Positions 62,044-64,000 of a stretch of DNA of 64,000 bases are shown here, in pieces. The position numbers and the translations under genes are program-made. The notes beneath the pieces were generated by a model that worked only from the letters and a program-made list of their open reading frames with translations, was not told where the DNA came from and made no database searches. Positions within the stretch are counted from its first letter, which is position 1. The number at the start of each line of letters is the position of its first letter. Origin of the DNA: Bacteroides intestinalis DSM 17393 (lineage in GTDB: Bacteria > Bacteroidota > Bacteroidia > Bacteroidales > Bacteroidaceae); the NCBI RefSeq assembly GCF_000172175.1, contig NZ_ABJL02000008.1, forward strand, positions 3,224,001 to 3,288,000. Direction: 5' to 3'.

Positions 62044-63522
62044 ATGAAAAAGTTACTGCTGACTCTGTTCGCCTTCCTGATAGCCATTGATGTGGCTTAT
62101 CCGCAACTCGCCATTCGCCACCGGTTAGCCACTCCAAAACCTGCCGACTCGCTCGATATAGACTATTACTCCCACAAAAGGGGGCTTCAGGCGGGCACCA
62201 TGGTCTTCGGCATCAATATGGGAGTCTGGGCTTTCGACCGCTATATCCGTAAGGCTGACTTTGCCTACATCAATGGGCGTACCATCAAGGACAACCTCAA
62301 GCATGGTTTCGTGTGGGACAATGACGCCATGGCTACCAATATGTTCATGCACCCCTACCACGGTAGCCTGTACTTCAGCTCAGCCCGATCCAACGGATAC
62401 AATTTCTGGCAGTCCGGGCTCTTTGCCTTCGGCGGCAGCTTCATGTGGGAGATGTTTATGGAAAACGAGTACCCCTCTACCAACGACATCATTGCCACCC
62501 CCATTGGTGGTATGGCCCTAGGCGAAGTGACCTACAGGGTTTCCGACCTCATCCTCGACGACCGGAAAATCGGCTGGTCACGCTTTGGACTAGAGTTTGC
62601 CGGGTTCCTAGTGTCCCCCATGCGCGGCTTGACCCGTATTATCAACGGAGATGCCTGGAAGCGACGTTCCACTTCGGGCAAACAATTCGGGGTACCTGAT
62701 GTAAGTGTGGATGTATCTCTGGGCATACGTACCCTAGAACTGAAAGACGAGATTCTGGACAAAGGTGTGGGTCTGGCCTCCGAAATCAACGTCGAATACG
62801 GCGACCGCTTCGATGCGGAAGATACCAAACCCTATGACTATTTCTCCATCCAGGCGACCCTGAACTGGCAGAAAGATCAACCGGTCCTGGGACAGATAAA
62901 CATCATTGGCCGACTGGTAGCCAAAGAGTTAGTGAACAATGAGAAGCACTACCTCAGCCTTGGGCTGTACCAGCACTTCGATTACTACGATTCGGACACG
63001 ATATCAGCAGTATCGGCAAAAGTACCTTATAAATTCTGTACACCCGCTTCTGTGGGCGGCGGCCTCATCTACAAAAGAAACCTCAAACGAAATTGGGGAA
63101 TAGACGGTTACGCCTACCTCAACGCCATCCTTCTGGGAGGTGCCCTCAGCGACTATTATCAAGTGGACGAACGCATCTACAACCTGGCCAGCGGCTACAG
63201 CAGCAAGCTCAACTTTAACTTTACCTACAAGGACCGTCTTGCCATATCCACCATCTACGAAGTCTACCACATGTTCACCTGGAAAGGGTATCCCCAAGAC
63301 ATCAACTGGGACGAAGTGGAACCGAAGACACTCAATGCACAGGGCGACCGTTCGAGGGCCATTCTCCATGCAGTCGGCCTCCGGCTGGACCTGAAATTGC
63401 GGAAGCAACTGTACCTCACCAGCACATTTATGAACTACACCCGCGATACCAAATACAGGTATCACGCCAATGTCTTTTCCAATACTTCGGAAGGGCGTAT
63501 TATGCTGACTTATAAATATTGA
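62044..63522 (+). CDS. DUF3943-domain outer-membrane-associated protein
   Basis: 492 residues. Signal peptide M-K-K-L-L-L-T-L-F-A-F-L-I-A-I-D-V-A-Y-P (cut before Q-L). The DUF3943 region covers about 75-200, with H-P-Y-H-G-S-L-Y-F-S-S-A-R-S-N-G-Y and F-W-E-M-F-M-E-N-E-Y-P-S-T-N-D. The rest has beta-barrel-like amphipathic strands and ends in an aromatic strand (R-I-M-L-T-Y-K-Y). I know no function for this family. G+C appears higher than in the neighbours, with many C-ending codons. Confidence 0.85.
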   Translation: MKKLLLTLFAFLIAIDVAYPQLAIRHRLATPKPADSLDIDYYSHKRGLQAGTMVFGINMGVWAFDRYIRKADFAYINGRTIKDNLKHGFVWDNDAMATNMFMHPYHGSLYFSSARSNGYNFWQSGLFAFGGSFMWEMFMENEYPSTNDIIATPIGGMALGEVTYRVSDLILDDRKIGWSRFGLEFAGFLVSPMRGLTRIINGDAWKRRSTSGKQFGVPDVSVDVSLGIRTLELKDEILDKGVGLASEINVEYGDRFDAEDTKPYDYFSIQATLNWQKDQPVLGQINIIGRLVAKELVNNEKHYLSLGLYQHFDYYDSDTISAVSAKVPYKFCTPASVGGGLIYKRNLKRNWGIDGYAYLNAILLGGALSDYYQVDERIYNLASGYSSKLNFNFTYKDRLAISTIYEVYHMFTWKGYPQDINWDEVEPKTLNAQGDRSRAILHAVGLRLDLKLRKQLYLTSTFMNYTRDTKYRYHANVFSNTSEGRIMLTYKY

Positions 63523-63543
63523 TAGAGAGGCATCACCATTGCC

Positions 63544-64000
63544 TTACTCATATATTTTCCATTCCCACATCCCCGCATCTCCCCGCAGAATATGTAAGCG
63601 GAGATAACGTGCCTCGCCAATACCCTTAGCCACATGGGGAGACCGTGCCTGAAGTTTCTTTTCTTCGGCACACACCTGCCAATGCTTGCCATCGACAGAC
63701 TTTTCCAGTCTCCATGTATGCCCTTCTGTGGGCTTGGTGAAATAGAACTGGCATTCGCCAACGTTGCGCATCTCTTTCAAATCCACCGTAATGTACGGAC
63801 TGCTATCCGTGACGGCAGCCATCCAGCGGGTTCCGTTCGATTCATCGCCTACATGGGCAGCCTGATAAGTATGTGTACGGGTATATTTCTTCACCGAGGC
63901 TTTCTCCGGCAGAGGATCATTCGGTTGTGTCTCGATGTCTACCACCGCCGTACGGGGAGCTTTCTCACTGGAAGCCCGGAAGTCAGCCTGCAACGCCAAG
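63544..64000 (-). CDS. C-terminal end of a secreted protein with an F5/8-type (discoidin) domain (partial)
   Basis: The last 152 codons only; the gene continues past the right edge. The segment has the discoidin pattern A-V-T-D-S-S-P-Y-I-T-V-D-L-K-E, then W-R-L-E-K-S-V-D-G-K-H-W-Q-V and A-R-Y-L-R-L-H-I-L, ending W-E-W-K-I-Y-E. In Bacteroides such modules commonly end glycoside hydrolases or sulfatase-linked proteins, so a carbohydrate-active enzyme is likely, but the catalytic part is out of view. Confidence 0.7.
   Translation of the reverse strand, partial: LALQADFRASSEKAPRTAVVDIETQPNDPLPEKASVKKYTRTHTYQAAHVGDESNGTRWMAAVTDSSPYITVDLKEMRNVGECQFYFTKPTEGHTWRLEKSVDGKHWQVCAEEKKLQARSPHVAKGIGEARYLRLHILRGDAGMWEWKIYE

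Overview
The window is a chromosomal segment of a gut-type Bacteroides (or a very close Bacteroidales relative). Evidence: a SusC/SusD polysaccharide utilisation locus, a fimbrillin-like lipoprotein, GldH, many lipoproteins, sulfatases of the serine type, a fused alpha/beta ketoacid dehydrogenase E1, the gene order purH-mreB-mreC-mreD-mrdA-rodA, and promoters carrying the Bacteroidetes -7 element TAnnTTTG with A/T-rich ribosome binding regions instead of strong Shine-Dalgarno sites. I cannot fix the species. No tRNA, rRNA, IS, prophage or CRISPR was seen.

Layout. 1-3.2 kb (minus): threonine operon, with the ThrB-like kinase cut by the window edge, thrA, and a previously unannotated 26-residue Thr/Met-rich leader peptide. 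3.4-10 kb (plus): ansA, then radA with a lipoprotein, a small outer-membrane protein and an FAD oxidoreductase in tight coupling. 10.0-27.0 kb: ECF sigma/anti-sigma pair, SusC, SusD, a sulfatase, a terminator, then an operon of GH2, GH78, GH27 and GH78 enzymes: a locus for a rhamnose- and galactose-bearing, probably sulfated glycan. 27.0-33.1 kb (minus): lpd-lplA-E2-E1-flavodoxin, a 2-oxoacid dehydrogenase operon with its own lipoate ligase. 33.2-36.5 kb: a histidine-rich LuxR-type regulator and a TonB receptor. 36.6-40.6 kb (minus): membrane protein with zinc ribbon, U32 peptidase, metA. 41-47 kb (plus): fimbrillin-like protein, metF, holB, ricT, gldH. 46.9-54.3 kb (minus): cell-shape operon mreBCD-mrdA-rodA behind purH. 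54.5-60.4 kb (minus): M13 peptidase, ABC-F protein, sensor kinase. 60.6-64 kb: AraC regulator, two tiny genes, a DUF3943 protein and the end of a discoidin-domain protein.

Two kinds of non-coding architecture recur and are the most unusual part of the window. First, three tandem arrays of short palindromes with a 22-23 bp period (10000-10153, 33903-33953, 54470-54562). Each lies just 3' of a stop codon, and each uses its own word (GTAAM/KTTAC, TTACG/CGTAA, TGCCA/TGGCA). In the third array nine words sit exactly 11 bp apart. Second, there is a set of 80-100 bp imperfect inverted repeats whose arms are built of 7-10 nt degenerate tandem units (9441, 37570, 39576, 52694, 58759, with single or hybrid arms at 50735 and 56622). 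They share architecture but mostly not sequence. Two lie in frame inside genes and are translated; one of these supplies the front half of a lipoprotein signal peptide. Neither class matches a named element that I can recall.

Other points: predicted acetyl-CoA specificity of MetA (Glu111), a perfect 15-bp inverted repeat inside gldH, and a fimbrillin-FISUMP domain fusion. All functional statements come from reading translated sequence; no database search was possible.
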